Assembly (NCBI RefSeq): GCF_030408355.1
Contig: NZ_CP046606.1
Coordinates: 310,001-374,000 of the forward strand
From: Corynebacterium afermentans subsp. afermentans
Lineage (GTDB): Bacteria; Actinomycetota; Actinomycetes; Mycobacteriales; Mycobacteriaceae
Direction: 5' to 3'
DNA length: 64,000 nt
The position numbers were made by a program, and so were the translations under genes. A model generated the notes under the pieces. That model was given only the letters and a program-made list of their open reading frames with translations. It was not told the origin of the DNA and searched no databases. Position 1 is the stretch's first letter. Every line of letters begins with the position of its first letter. This document shows positions 1 through 8,108 of this stretch, one piece after another.

Positions 1-1
1 C

Positions 2-127
2 CACGTGCAGGGCAAGCGTCTGGCGCACGCGAGCCGCAACTGCGACCTGGCGAGTGTGACCTCACTTGTGTTTGACGGCGGCAGTGTTGTTGACTGGGCC
101 TACAGCACTCCTGCCCAGCACATTTGA
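2..127 (+). CDS. C-terminal end of a probable histidine phosphatase (phosphoglycerate mutase-like) protein, cut by the window start
   Basis: An open frame enters at the left edge and stops with TGA at 125-127, giving 41 residues that end in TPAQHI. No motif is left to prove the family. The call rests on context: in corynebacteria a phosphoglycerate mutase/histidine phosphatase gene usually lies directly upstream of the cytochrome c maturation genes, as here. The stop is 8 nt before the next start and overlaps that gene's ribosome-binding site (GAGAGG), so the genes are probably co-transcribed. Reality of the frame is likely; the family is inference. Confidence 0.5.
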   Translation, partial: HVQGKRLAHASRNCDLASVTSLVFDGGSVVDWAYSTPAQHI

Positions 128-135
128 GAGGTACT

Positions 136-708
136 ATGCGCAAGCTTTTCGCCGCGCCGCTTTGCGCGGCCGCGCTTTTGCTGGCTTCCTGCTCCGGCGC
201 GGAAACCGGCGGCAACTTCGCGTTCCACTCGCCGGGCGGGCAGACTGAAATCTTCTACGAGGAGGCGGACCGCAAGCCCCTGGCCGGCTTCGAGGGCGAG
301 TCGCTTCTCGACGAAGGCCAGACCATCGCCCTGAGTGATTTCGAGGGCGAGATCGTTGTGCTCAACGCGTGGGGACAGTGGTGCGCGCCGTGCCGCGCGG
401 AGGTGGACGACCTGCAGCAGGTGCACGAGCATTTGCAGAAGCAGAACTCCGGCACCGTGCTGGGCATCAACGTCCGCGACCCGAATCCGCAGATCGCGCG
501 GGATTTCCTGGCGGATAACGGGGTGACGTACCCGTCCATCTACGACCCGCCGTTTAAGACCGCCGCCTACTTGGGCGGCGTGCCGTCCTCGGTGATCCCG
601 ACGACGATCGTGCTGGACAAGCAGCACCGCCCGGCGGCGGTGTTCCTCCGTGAGATCACGGCGGACGATCTGCTCGAGGTCATCGACCGCCTCGACGGGG
701 AGGCATAG
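136..708 (+). CDS. Thioredoxin-like thiol-disulfide lipoprotein of cytochrome c maturation (ResA/CcsX type)
   Basis: This 190-residue exported protein should keep apocytochrome c haem-binding cysteines reduced outside the membrane. It starts with a lipoprotein signal: K3, a hydrophobic stretch and the lipobox LASC with lipidated Cys19. The TlpA/ResA-type thioredoxin fold carries the active site WCAPC at residues 82-86 (C83 and C86). The ATG at 136 is chosen over an in-frame TTG at 124 because GAGAGG lies just before it and the signal peptide then begins properly. It abuts ccdA, its likely electron donor, with no gap. Confidence 0.9.
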   Translation: MRKLFAAPLCAAALLLASCSGAETGGNFAFHSPGGQTEIFYEEADRKPLAGFEGESLLDEGQTIALSDFEGEIVVLNAWGQWCAPCRAEVDDLQQVHEHLQKQNSGTVLGINVRDPNPQIARDFLADNGVTYPSIYDPPFKTAAYLGGVPSSVIPTTIVLDKQHRPAAVFLREITADDLLEVIDRLDGEA

Positions 709-1482
709 GTGGGCTTCGCCGATCTTGTCGCCGACGGCCCGCTGCTGCTCGGCCTGCTCGCCGCCGCGGTTGCCGGGTTAGTCTCTTTCGCTTCGCCGTG
801 CGTGATCCCGCTCGTGCCTGGCTACATCTCCTACCTGACCGGCGTGGTCGGGGGTGAGATGACGCTGGATGACAAGGGCGCGCGCGTGTCCCGCAAGCAC
901 TGGGCGGTCGCCGGTGCCGCCCTGCTGTTCATTATCGGGTTCACCGTGGTGTTCCTGCTGGCCACCGTCACCGTGTTCGGCGCGGTCAGTGCCATCGCGC
1001 TCAACGCGCAGACGCTCACCCGCATCGGCGGGGTGGTCACCATCCTCATGGGCCTGGTGTTCATGGGCGCCGTGCCCGCGCTGCAAAAAGACACCCGCTT
1101 CCAGCCGAAAAAGTGGACCACCATTGTGGGCGCGCCGCTGCTCGGCGGGATCTTCGCACTCGGCTGGACACCGTGCCTGGGGCCCACGCTGGCCGCCATC
1201 ATCTCGGTGTCAGTGGGCACCGAGGGCTTCACCGCGGCGCGCGGCGTGCTGCTCGTCATTGCGTACTGCATCGGGCTGGGCTTGCCGTTTCTGCTTGTCG
1301 CGTTCGGCTCGTCGAAGGCCGTGCGCAGCATCGACGTGCTGCGCCGCCACTCCCGCGGCATCCAGATCGCCGGCGGTGTCGCCATGATCGTTGTCGGCAT
1401 CATGCTGCTCACCGGCGCCTGGGACGTGTTTATCGGTTGGTCGCGCCAACTCGTCGACGGATTCGGAGGGACGATCATCTAA
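709..1482 (+). CDS. ccdA: Cytochrome c biogenesis protein CcdA
   Basis: A 257-residue polytopic membrane protein that passes electrons from cytoplasmic thioredoxin to the extracytoplasmic thioredoxin-like protein encoded upstream. The N-terminal motif FASPCVIPLVPGY and the second-half motif GWTPCLGPTL are the paired CcdA/DsbD cysteine sites. It starts with GTG directly after the previous stop codon and is followed directly by resB, so the three genes form a tight operon. Length and motif spacing are normal for the family. Confidence 0.95.
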   Translation: MGFADLVADGPLLLGLLAAAVAGLVSFASPCVIPLVPGYISYLTGVVGGEMTLDDKGARVSRKHWAVAGAALLFIIGFTVVFLLATVTVFGAVSAIALNAQTLTRIGGVVTILMGLVFMGAVPALQKDTRFQPKKWTTIVGAPLLGGIFALGWTPCLGPTLAAIISVSVGTEGFTAARGVLLVIAYCIGLGLPFLLVAFGSSKAVRSIDVLRRHSRGIQIAGGVAMIVVGIMLLTGAWDVFIGWSRQLVDGFGGTII

Positions 1483-3132
1483 ATGAAGACGGCACAGACC
1501 TGGCTGAAAAAGGCGTGGCACTGGCTCACCAGCATGCGCACCGCCTTGATGCTGCTGTTCGTGCTGGCGGTCGCCTCCATCCCGGGCGCATTGTTGCCGC
1601 AGCGCACCGTGTCGTCCTCGCTGGTGGACGACTACCTCAAGGCCAACCCCACCACCGGCCCGATCTACGACAAGCTGCAGCTTTTCGACGTCTTCCAGTC
1701 CACGTGGTTCCTCGCCATCATCGTGCTTCTGACCATTTCCCTGGTCGGCTGCATCATCCCGCGCTCCATCGACCACTGGCGCGCCTACAAGGCCAAGCCG
1801 ACGCGCGCGCCCAAGTACTTGGGCCGCATGCCGCACCACGTGGAGGGGGAGGTCGCGGGGGCGCCGGAGGACGTCGAGAAGCAGTTGCGCAAGCAGCTGA
1901 AACGCTGGCACGTGGCGTCCTACGAGCCGGACGAGGACCGCGCCGGGGCGTACTCCATTTCGGCCGAGCGCGGCTACACGCGAGAGCTGATGAACCTGAT
2001 TTTCCACATCGGCATCGTCGCCATGATCCTCACCTTCGTGGCCGGCCGCATGGTGTTTTATGAAGGCCAGGTCATCGTGGTCACCAACTCCGAGGCCGAA
2101 TCCGCGGTGCCGGTGGAGCAGTCGCGGGTGTTCTGCAACACCAGCCCCGCCAACTTCGACGTCTTCCGGGCAGGCCCGCTTTTCGACGGCACCGGCCTGA
2201 CCCCGTTTTGCTTCGAATCCCAGAACTTCTCGGCCGCCTACCTGAACAACGGCCAGGCCAACGAGTTCTCCTCCGACATCACCTACACCGACGACCTGTC
2301 TGTCCCGCAGGAGGAGTGGACGCCCACGAGCCTGGCGGTGAACCACCCGCTGCGCGTGGGCGGCGACCGTGTCTACCTGCAGGGGCACGGCTTCGCCCCG
2401 CAGATCACCCTGACGTGGCCGAACGGGGAAACCCGCACGCAGATGATGCAGTTCCGGCCCACGGACGTGTTCACGTTCCTGTCCTCCGGCGTGATGCGCT
2501 TCGACCCGCCCGCCGGCATGTACCCGGACCTGACGGAGCGCCGCCAGCACCAGATCGCCATCGAGGGCAACTTCGCGCCCACCGCCCGCTGGGCCGGGCC
2601 GAACGGCGACCAGCTGCAGTCCGCGTTCCCCTCCATGGACGACCCGGCAGTGTCCGTGGACGTCTACGTCGGCGACGCCGGCCTGGACACTGGCCGCCCC
2701 CAGAACATCTTCGTGCTGGACCAGTCCCTGGTGGCCGACGGGCGCCTGGAAAAAGTCTCCCGCGTCCAGCTCACCCCCGGCTCCGTAGCCACGGTGGACA
2801 CCGGCGACGGCGAGGTGAAGGTGCGCTTCGACGGCGCCGCCGAATACGCCAACTACCAAATCTCCCGCGACCCGACGCAGGTGTGGGCGCTGGTCTCCAC
2901 CGCGATCATGCTCGGTGCGCTCGCCGGCTCGTTGGCCATCAAGCGCCGTCGCGTGTGGGTAAGAATTCGCCCGGGTACCTCGGGCCACACCCGAGTCGAA
3001 ATCGCCGGGCTCGCCCGCACCGACCGCGCCGGGTGGGGCCGCGAATTCGACGACATCGCCGCCGCCATCCTCGGGCTCGAACCCGACGACGATGAGGGCG
3101 AGCAGGGGGAGTTCAACCCCTATGACCTTTGA
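1483..3132 (+). CDS. resB: Cytochrome c biogenesis protein ResB (Ccs1)
   Basis: A 549-residue membrane protein of system II cytochrome c biogenesis. With the CcsB/ResC partner it moves haem across the membrane and attaches it to apocytochrome c. Membrane segments lie near residues 18-36, 72-92 and 165-185. A large extracytoplasmic domain follows, then a last membrane segment near 468-485 (ALVSTAIMLGALAGSLAIKRR) and a cytoplasmic acidic tail, the usual ResB topology. The ATG directly follows the ccdA stop. The next gene, 24 bp downstream, is the partner subunit. Confidence 0.95.
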   Translation: MKTAQTWLKKAWHWLTSMRTALMLLFVLAVASIPGALLPQRTVSSSLVDDYLKANPTTGPIYDKLQLFDVFQSTWFLAIIVLLTISLVGCIIPRSIDHWRAYKAKPTRAPKYLGRMPHHVEGEVAGAPEDVEKQLRKQLKRWHVASYEPDEDRAGAYSISAERGYTRELMNLIFHIGIVAMILTFVAGRMVFYEGQVIVVTNSEAESAVPVEQSRVFCNTSPANFDVFRAGPLFDGTGLTPFCFESQNFSAAYLNNGQANEFSSDITYTDDLSVPQEEWTPTSLAVNHPLRVGGDRVYLQGHGFAPQITLTWPNGETRTQMMQFRPTDVFTFLSSGVMRFDPPAGMYPDLTERRQHQIAIEGNFAPTARWAGPNGDQLQSAFPSMDDPAVSVDVYVGDAGLDTGRPQNIFVLDQSLVADGRLEKVSRVQLTPGSVATVDTGDGEVKVRFDGAAEYANYQISRDPTQVWALVSTAIMLGALAGSLAIKRRRVWVRIRPGTSGHTRVEIAGLARTDRAGWGREFDDIAAAILGLEPDDDEGEQGEFNPYDL

Positions 3133-3156
3133 TTACACCGGTTAGTGGAGTAGGTT

Positions 3157-4140
3157 ATGGGCATGCTCGTCAACACAACCATGGCGGAATTGTCTGACCT
3201 GACGTTCCGCACCGCGTTCATCGTCTACATCGTGGCGCTGATTATGGCGTTCATCTACTACGGCCGCGTCAACAGCGTCATCGAGGCGCGACGCGAGGCC
3301 CTGGCAGAGAAGAAGGTGCTGGTTGGCGCGGGGGGACCGGAGGTCGTCGAGAAGCAAAAGCCCGACGAGGAGATGATCGCCAACGCCCGCAAATGGGCAG
3401 GCATGACCCAAGCACTCGTCTGGGTCGGCGTGGCGCTGCACCTAGTCGCGTTTGTCACCCGCGGGCTCGCCGCCGGGCGGTTCCCGCTGGGCAACCTGTA
3501 CGAGTACATCCTGTTCATGACCGCCGTGATCATGGTCGTCGCCGCCGTGGTAGTGCAGCGCAAGAACTGGCACACCGTGTGGCCGTGGCTACTGTTTCCC
3601 ATGGTCATCGCCATGTTCTTGAACTCCACGGTGTTCCACATGCAGGCCGCGCCCGTGGTGCCGGCGCTGCAGTCCTACTGGCTGCCGGTGCACGTCTCCT
3701 CGGTGTCCATCGGCGCGTCCGTGGGCCTGGTCTCCGGCGCGTTCGCCCTGCTGTACCTGCTGCGTATGCACCAGCCGCGCGGTAAAGAGCACGGTGTCCT
3801 GGGCGCGATTGCCCGCCCGCTGCCGGACGCGAAAACGCTGGACCAGATCGCGTACAAGACCGCGGTGGTGACCCTGCCGCTGTTCGGCATCGGCATCGTT
3901 TTCGGCGCGATTTGGGCCGAGGTGGCCTGGGGCCGCTTCTGGGGCTGGGACGCCAAGGAAACCGTCTCCATGATCACCTGGATCCTCTACGCCGCCTACC
4001 TCCACGCTCGTGCGACGGCCGGCTGGAAGTCCACCGCCGCCGCCTGGATCAACGTGTTCGCTATGGCCATGACGATCTTTAACATGACTTACGTCAACAC
4101 CGTGATCGCTGGCCTGCACTCCTACGCGGGGCTGAACTAG
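3157..4140 (+). CDS. ccsB: Cytochrome c assembly protein CcsB/ResC, haem handling
   Basis: A 327-residue polytopic protein that pairs with ResB. The tryptophan-rich haem motif is present as WGRFWGWDAKE, followed by MITWILYAAYLHAR, as in the CcmC/CcmF/CcsA family, and histidines that could be axial haem ligands are visible (for example H179). The ATG at 3157 has GGAG six bases upstream. A second ATG at 3163 lies 6 nt after TAGGTT and could serve a leaderless mRNA, so the start is uncertain by two codons. It overlaps the next gene by one base. Confidence 0.93.
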   Translation: MGMLVNTTMAELSDLTFRTAFIVYIVALIMAFIYYGRVNSVIEARREALAEKKVLVGAGGPEVVEKQKPDEEMIANARKWAGMTQALVWVGVALHLVAFVTRGLAAGRFPLGNLYEYILFMTAVIMVVAAVVVQRKNWHTVWPWLLFPMVIAMFLNSTVFHMQAAPVVPALQSYWLPVHVSSVSIGASVGLVSGAFALLYLLRMHQPRGKEHGVLGAIARPLPDAKTLDQIAYKTAVVTLPLFGIGIVFGAIWAEVAWGRFWGWDAKETVSMITWILYAAYLHARATAGWKSTAAAWINVFAMAMTIFNMTYVNTVIAGLHSYAGLN

Positions 4141-5159
4141 TGAAAGTCCTGATCACCGGCGGGGCCGGCTACATCGGCTCCACTATTGCGTCCTGCTGCG
4201 CGGACGCCGGGTTCACCCCGGTGATTGTGGACGATTTTTCCACCGGCCTGCGCGTCTTTGGCCAGCGCTTCGCCTGCTACGAGGGCGACGTCGCCGAGGT
4301 TGATCTGCTGGAGCGGGTGTTTACCGAGCACCCGGACATCGATGCGGTGATCCACTGCGCCGCCAAAATCGTCGTGCCCGAGTCCGTGGAGCGGCCCTTG
4401 GTGTACTACGACAACAACGTGGGCAAGGCCATCACGCTGTTGTCGGTGATGGAGCGCTTCGGAGTGCGCCGGTTCGTGCTGTCCTCCACCGCGTCCATGT
4501 ACGAGCCGGGCGAGGACTACATGGTGGACGAAACCAGCGCCGTGGACCCGCAGAGCCCGTACGCGGCGTCGAAGTGGCTGCTGGAGCGTGTGCTTCGCGA
4601 CGAAGCCGCCACCGGCCGGTTGAGCGCGATGGCGCTGCGCTACTTCAACCCGATCGGCGCGGACCCGGCGCTGCGCACCGGCCTGCAGAACCCGCACCCC
4701 ACCCACGCCATGGGCAAGATGATCGAAGCCCACGCCGCCGGCGAGCCCTTCACCGTCACCGGCGTGGACTGGCCCACCCGCGACGGCTCTGGTCTGCGCG
4801 ATTACATCCACGTCTGGGACCTTGCCCGCGCGCACGTCGCGGTGCTTCAGCGCTTCGACTCTGTGGTGGGGGAATCCGGCTTCGACGTGATCAACCTCGG
4901 CACCGGCCAGGGCACCACCGTCTTCGAGCTCGCAGAGGCGTTCGGCGAAGCCACCGGCACCCCGCTTGAGGTCCGCACCGGCCCCGCCCGCCCCGGCGAC
5001 GTGGTCGGCAGCGCGTCGCGCACCGACAAGGCCCAGTCGGTGCTGGGGTGGTCCGCGGAGCTCTCGCTTGTCGACGGCGTCCGCCACTCCCTCGCCTGGT
5101 CCGAGAAACTGCCCGCAGTGCTCACCGAGGAAGCCGGACGGAAGGAGGCGGGCCGATGA
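4140..5159 (+). CDS. galE: UDP-glucose 4-epimerase (GalE-like), extended SDR family
   Basis: A 339-residue NAD-dependent sugar-nucleotide epimerase, which probably interconverts UDP-glucose and UDP-galactose to supply galactose for arabinogalactan. The N-terminal Rossmann motif is TGGAGYIGS. The catalytic YxxxK is Y141/K145 in SPYAASK, and the RYFNPIGAD segment near 168-176 is typical of GalE. The GTG start overlaps the ccsB stop by one base and the gene ends inside the start codon of the small regulator downstream, so it is cotranscribed with both. Exact substrate specificity is inferred from family resemblance; corynebacteria usually have a second galE. Confidence 0.88.
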   Translation: MKVLITGGAGYIGSTIASCCADAGFTPVIVDDFSTGLRVFGQRFACYEGDVAEVDLLERVFTEHPDIDAVIHCAAKIVVPESVERPLVYYDNNVGKAITLLSVMERFGVRRFVLSSTASMYEPGEDYMVDETSAVDPQSPYAASKWLLERVLRDEAATGRLSAMALRYFNPIGADPALRTGLQNPHPTHAMGKMIEAHAAGEPFTVTGVDWPTRDGSGLRDYIHVWDLARAHVAVLQRFDSVVGESGFDVINLGTGQGTTVFELAEAFGEATGTPLEVRTGPARPGDVVGSASRTDKAQSVLGWSAELSLVDGVRHSLAWSEKLPAVLTEEAGRKEAGR

Positions 5160-5413
5160 GCGACGCCCACCACAAACCCCGCAACAAGCAGGGCAAACCC
5201 GCCAGCGACGACCCGGTGCTGATCGCGCTGGGAGAGCAGATCGCCTCTCGGCGCCGCGCCACCGGCCGTCTCCAGCAAGACGTCGCCGACGCCGCCGGGG
5301 TGTCCCGCTCCACCCTGCACACCATCGAGCACGGCGGCGCCGGCGTGCGCTGGGAGAAGGTCATCGCCGTGGCCGAGGCTCTGGGGCTGCGGATGGGGTT
5401 CACGGAGGCGTAG
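5156..5413 (+). CDS. Small XRE-family helix-turn-helix protein
   Basis: An 85-residue protein with one helix-turn-helix of the Xre/Cro class at about residues 23-80 (QQDVADAAGVSRSTLHTIEHG). It has a basic, disordered N-terminus and no effector domain. The start overlaps the epimerase stop in ATGA, so translation is coupled to it. Its targets are unknown; the inverted repeats just downstream at 5459-5678 are the nearest candidate operators. It could also be an orphan antitoxin, but no toxin-like neighbour is visible. Confidence 0.82.
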   Translation: MSDAHHKPRNKQGKPASDDPVLIALGEQIASRRRATGRLQQDVADAAGVSRSTLHTIEHGGAGVRWEKVIAVAEALGLRMGFTEA

Positions 5414-5712
5414 GTCGGGCTTCTTCCACTCGTCGCGGCCGTGTCCCGCCCCCCGCCGCTGACAGATCGCGGCGCATCTGTCAGGCGGCCGGAAACCCCC
5501 AGGTCGGGGCAAGCGTCCGTCGTAATCTGTCAGGGATCCGGCGGCCTACGCGGAATAGTTCACCCGCCGGGGGCTTCCAATGAACTATTTTGCAGCCGGA
5601 TTTCGGCGACCTGGGCGAATGCCGGCTATGCGGCCGTCCAACTGCAAGAAAGTTCACGAGCTTGTGAACTTTCTTGCACGGGGCAGCCCCCAACCGCAGC
5701 TCCACCCGCCCG
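5414..5712. repeat. Intergenic repeat cluster between converging genes
   Basis: This 299-bp gap holds no convincing gene and two repeat families. ATCTGTCAG occurs at 5476-5484 and 5525-5533, and its inverse CTGACAGAT at 5459-5467, so the first pair forms a perfect 9-bp inverted repeat with an 8-nt loop. A 15-nt unit occurs as TGAACTATTTTGCAG (5580-5594), TGAACTTTCTTGCAC (5665-5679) and the inverse CTGCAAGAAAGTTCA (5642-5656), with a partial inverse copy AATAGTTCA near 5553-5561. Confidence 0.75.
5643..5678. terminator. Perfect 15-bp inverted repeat, possible bidirectional terminator or protein site
   Basis: TGCAAGAAAGTTCAC (5643-5657) and GTGAACTTTCTTGCA (5664-5678) are exact inverse copies around GAGCTT. 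The arms begin and end in A/T-rich sequence and the element sits between two converging genes, so an RNA hairpin that ends both transcripts is plausible. There is no T-run right after the stem, so a DNA-binding site is equally possible. Confidence 0.5.
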
Positions 5713-5979
5713 TCAGCTGTCACCGCGGCGACGGCGGCGTTCCTCTTCCTCCCGGCGCCTGCGCTCGGCCTCTTCGCGGGCGCGGCGCTCCTTGAACCGG
5801 TTTTTTTCGATGTTCCAGAGGAACTCTTCGTCGTCGTCGGGGCCTTTGATCTCCGGCTTCTGGCCGGGCTGCGGCCCGCCGCGCAGGGATCCGTAGCGCT
5901 CGGCGGAGCCGGGGCCGAACGCGCGCCAGAGCAGCGCGACGGCCAGGACAACCAATGCGAGGAGTAACAACCTTCCCAT
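5713..5979 (-). CDS. Small membrane-anchored protein with charged coiled tail
   Basis: An 88-residue protein of unknown function. One N-terminal membrane segment (about residues 2-20, LLLLALVVLAVALLW) is followed by a short loop. The C-terminal 30 residues are almost only Arg and Glu (ERRAREEAERRRREEEERR) and should form a cytoplasmic helix. The ATG at 5979 is preferred over one at 5991 because TATGTT lies 7 nt upstream, the leaderless pattern also seen for the divergent gene at 6020. The two promoters share a 40-bp gap. Confidence 0.7.
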   Translation of the reverse strand: MGRLLLLALVVLAVALLWRAFGPGSAERYGSLRGGPQPGQKPEIKGPDDDEEFLWNIEKNRFKERRAREEAERRRREEEERRRRRGDS

Positions 5980-6019
5980 GGTTTTAAACATACTTGGCCA
6001 CCGGATAGGGTGAACAACC

Positions 6020-6331
6020 GTGACTGATCAAGGTTCCCCGCAGGTAGACCCGGAGGCGAAGTCCCGGGCGAACAAGGCCGTGGCGATCTACGGCTTGGAC
6101 CGCCTGCTGTTGTTCATCGCGCTGACGGTGGTGATCCAGCTGCTTGCGGTGCTCATCGGCGCGCCGGTGCCGGTGATCATGTCGGCGCTGCTGGCGCTGA
6201 TTGTGGCGTTCCCGCTGTCGATGCTGCTGTTTAAACGCCACCGTCTGGAGGCCAATGAGGCGGTCGCGGAGTTGAAGCGCCAGCGCCAGGCGCGCAAGGA
6301 CTGGATCCAGTCGGAGCTCGCGGAGCGCTAG
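6020..6331 (+). CDS. DUF4229 domain membrane protein
   Basis: A 103-residue protein with two membrane segments (about 30-48 and 54-72) and a basic C-terminal helix (EANEAVAELKRQRQARKDW), as in the actinobacterial DUF4229 family, whose function is unknown. The GTG start is 8 nt after TAGGGT (6006-6011) with no ribosome-binding site, suggesting a leaderless mRNA. It is divergent from another small membrane protein and converges on the ABC ATPase gene with one base between the stops. Confidence 0.8.
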   Translation: MTDQGSPQVDPEAKSRANKAVAIYGLDRLLLFIALTVVIQLLAVLIGAPVPVIMSALLALIVAFPLSMLLFKRHRLEANEAVAELKRQRQARKDWIQSELAER

Positions 6332-6332
6332 C

Positions 6333-7091
6333 TTATCGACGCAACTCGTGGCTGAGCGCCTCCAGCTCTCCACCCCCGGCCATCTGGTGGGTCAGCTCCT
6401 CGAGGGTGACCCGGGAACGAGGCGCGTCGAGTTCTTGGTGGCCGAGCTTCAGAATGGTGAAGTGGTCGCCCACCAAGAAGGCGTGGTGGGGGTTGTGGGT
6501 GACTAACACGACGGCGATGCCGCGATCGCGGGCGGCGGCGACCATGCGCAGCACCGCCCCGGACTGTTTCACGCCGAGAGCTGCGGTGGGCTCGTCAAGG
6601 ATCAGCACGCGAGCGCCGAAGTAGACGGCACGGGCGATGGCGATGACCTGGCGTTGGCCGCCAGAGAGGTTGCCGGCCTCGACGTCCACGTCGGGGATGT
6701 CAATGCCCATCTCTAGAAGCTGCTCGGAGCAGATCCGCTTCATCTCGGCCTGGCGCAGCACACCGAACGCGCCGGTGAGTTCTTGGCCGAGGAAGAAGTT
6801 GCGCCACACGCTGAGCTCGTCGACGATCGCTAGCGTCTGGTGGACGGTGGCGATGCCGGCGCTGATGGCGTCGCGGGGGGAGGTGAGGGTGGAGGCGGAG
6901 CCGTCGATAAGCATGGTGCCCGAAGTGGGTTGATGCAGGCCCGACAGGATTTTGATCAGGGTGGATTTGCCGGCGCCATTGTCGCCGAGCACGCAGGTGA
7001 CTTCGCCTTCGCGCACGGTGAGGTTGACGCCGCGCAGCGCCTCGAAGCTGCCGTAGGACTTGGTGATGTTTTCCAGTTCGATGACAGCCAC
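6333..7091 (-). CDS. Sugar-type ABC importer, ATP-binding protein
   Basis: A 252-residue ATPase with Walker A GDNGAGKST, signature LSGGQRQ and Walker B VLILDEPTAALG. It has one nucleotide-binding domain, about half the length of the fused RbsA/XylG type, so it is more like the single-domain FrcA class. The gene abuts the permease at 7092 with no gap. Together with the permease and binding protein it forms a carbohydrate importer (CUT2-like). The substrate cannot be told from sequence. Confidence 0.9.
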   Translation of the reverse strand: MAVIELENITKSYGSFEALRGVNLTVREGEVTCVLGDNGAGKSTLIKILSGLHQPTSGTMLIDGSASTLTSPRDAISAGIATVHQTLAIVDELSVWRNFFLGQELTGAFGVLRQAEMKRICSEQLLEMGIDIPDVDVEAGNLSGGQRQVIAIARAVYFGARVLILDEPTAALGVKQSGAVLRMVAAARDRGIAVVLVTHNPHHAFLVGDHFTILKLGHQELDAPRSRVTLEELTHQMAGGGELEALSHELRR

Positions 7092-8108
7092 TTAGCGCCC
7101 CTTGGTGTATTTGGCGAAGGAGGTGTTTGCGAGCACCGCCACCAGCAGTGTCACGCCGAGGAAAAACTTGAACCAGTCCGGGTTCCAGCCGGCGTAGACG
7201 ATGCCCTGGTTGGTCATGCCGAAGATCAGCGCGCCAATCGCGGTGCCGACGGCGGTGCCGCGCCCGCCCGTCATGGCGCAGCCGCCGATGACCGCGGCGA
7301 TGATGTAGAGGAACTCGTTGCCCACGCCCTGGCCCGCCTGGATGGAGTCGAAGGCGAACAGGGTGTGCATGCCGACGAACCACGCGGCGAAGCCGACGCC
7401 CATGAACAGCAGAATCTTCACGCGGCGCACCGGCACGCCGACAGCGCGGGCGGCGTCGGCGTTGCCGCCGACCGCGGTGATCCAGCCACCGAGCTTGGTG
7501 CGAAACAGCACGAACGATGCCACGGCGACGAAAAGGATCCACCACAGCACCGTCACGGAGATGCGCACGTTGCCGATGTGGAACTCGCCGGCGAACACGG
7601 CGTGGGCGGACGGGAAGCCCTCCATGTCCGCGATGGTGGGGGTGGCCACCTGGCCGGTGACCAGCTTCGTCACCGCCAGGTTGAGGCCTTGGAGCATGAG
7701 GAAGGCCGCCAGGGTGATCAGGAAGGAATCGATGCCGGTGCGCGTGACCAAAAAGCCGTTGAGCGCGCCGATGGCCAGCGAGATCCCCAGCGCGAGGAAT
7801 GCGCCCACCCACGAGTTTAAGTGCAGGTTGTAGTTCAGCATCGTCGCGGCGAGCGCGGCGGTGGTCACGGCGACACCGGAGGAGAGGTCGAACTCCCCGC
7901 CGATCATGAGCATGCCCACCGCAAGCGCCACAATGCCCAAGGTGGAGCTGGCGTACAACGTGGTAGCCAGCGCTTCAAACGAGCGGAACGCCGACGCCAC
8001 AGAGAGAAAGAATACGAAGATGGCGATGAAGCCGAGGAGGCTGGCAAACTCCGGGCGGCGGATCAGGCGTGCGAACCCGGTGCGGGTTTTCAGGCGGTCG
8101 TCCCTCAT
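7092..8108 (-). CDS. Sugar-type ABC importer, permease
   Basis: A 338-residue membrane protein of the ribose/xylose/fructose permease family (BPD_transp_2), with about nine membrane segments. GGEFDLSSG and the later GGRGTAVGTAIGALI are family-typical stretches. Its start overlaps the stop of the binding-protein gene by 4 bp, and its stop is followed directly by the ATPase gene, so all three are translated together. It forms the membrane channel, probably as a homodimer. Confidence 0.92.
   Translation of the reverse strand: MRDDRLKTRTGFARLIRRPEFASLLGFIAIFVFFLSVASAFRSFEALATTLYASSTLGIVALAVGMLMIGGEFDLSSGVAVTTAALAATMLNYNLHLNSWVGAFLALGISLAIGALNGFLVTRTGIDSFLITLAAFLMLQGLNLAVTKLVTGQVATPTIADMEGFPSAHAVFAGEFHIGNVRISVTVLWWILFVAVASFVLFRTKLGGWITAVGGNADAARAVGVPVRRVKILLFMGVGFAAWFVGMHTLFAFDSIQAGQGVGNEFLYIIAAVIGGCAMTGGRGTAVGTAIGALIFGMTNQGIVYAGWNPDWFKFFLGVTLLVAVLANTSFAKYTKGR

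Noticed and set aside
66..248. A 60-residue frame at the left edge
   Set aside because: It overlaps the end of one gene and the signal peptide of the next in another frame and has no start signal.
1113..2063. Long open frames overlapping ccdA, resB, rpoB, rpoC and fusA on both strands
   Set aside because: They are Arg/His/Ala/Pro-rich shadow frames typical of high-GC DNA, with no ribosome-binding sites, and lie fully inside well-conserved genes.
5580..5967. Short plus-strand frames in the repeat cluster and across the small membrane protein gene
   Set aside because: Their starts fall in the repeats, the residues show no protein-like pattern, and the minus-strand gene explains the DNA.
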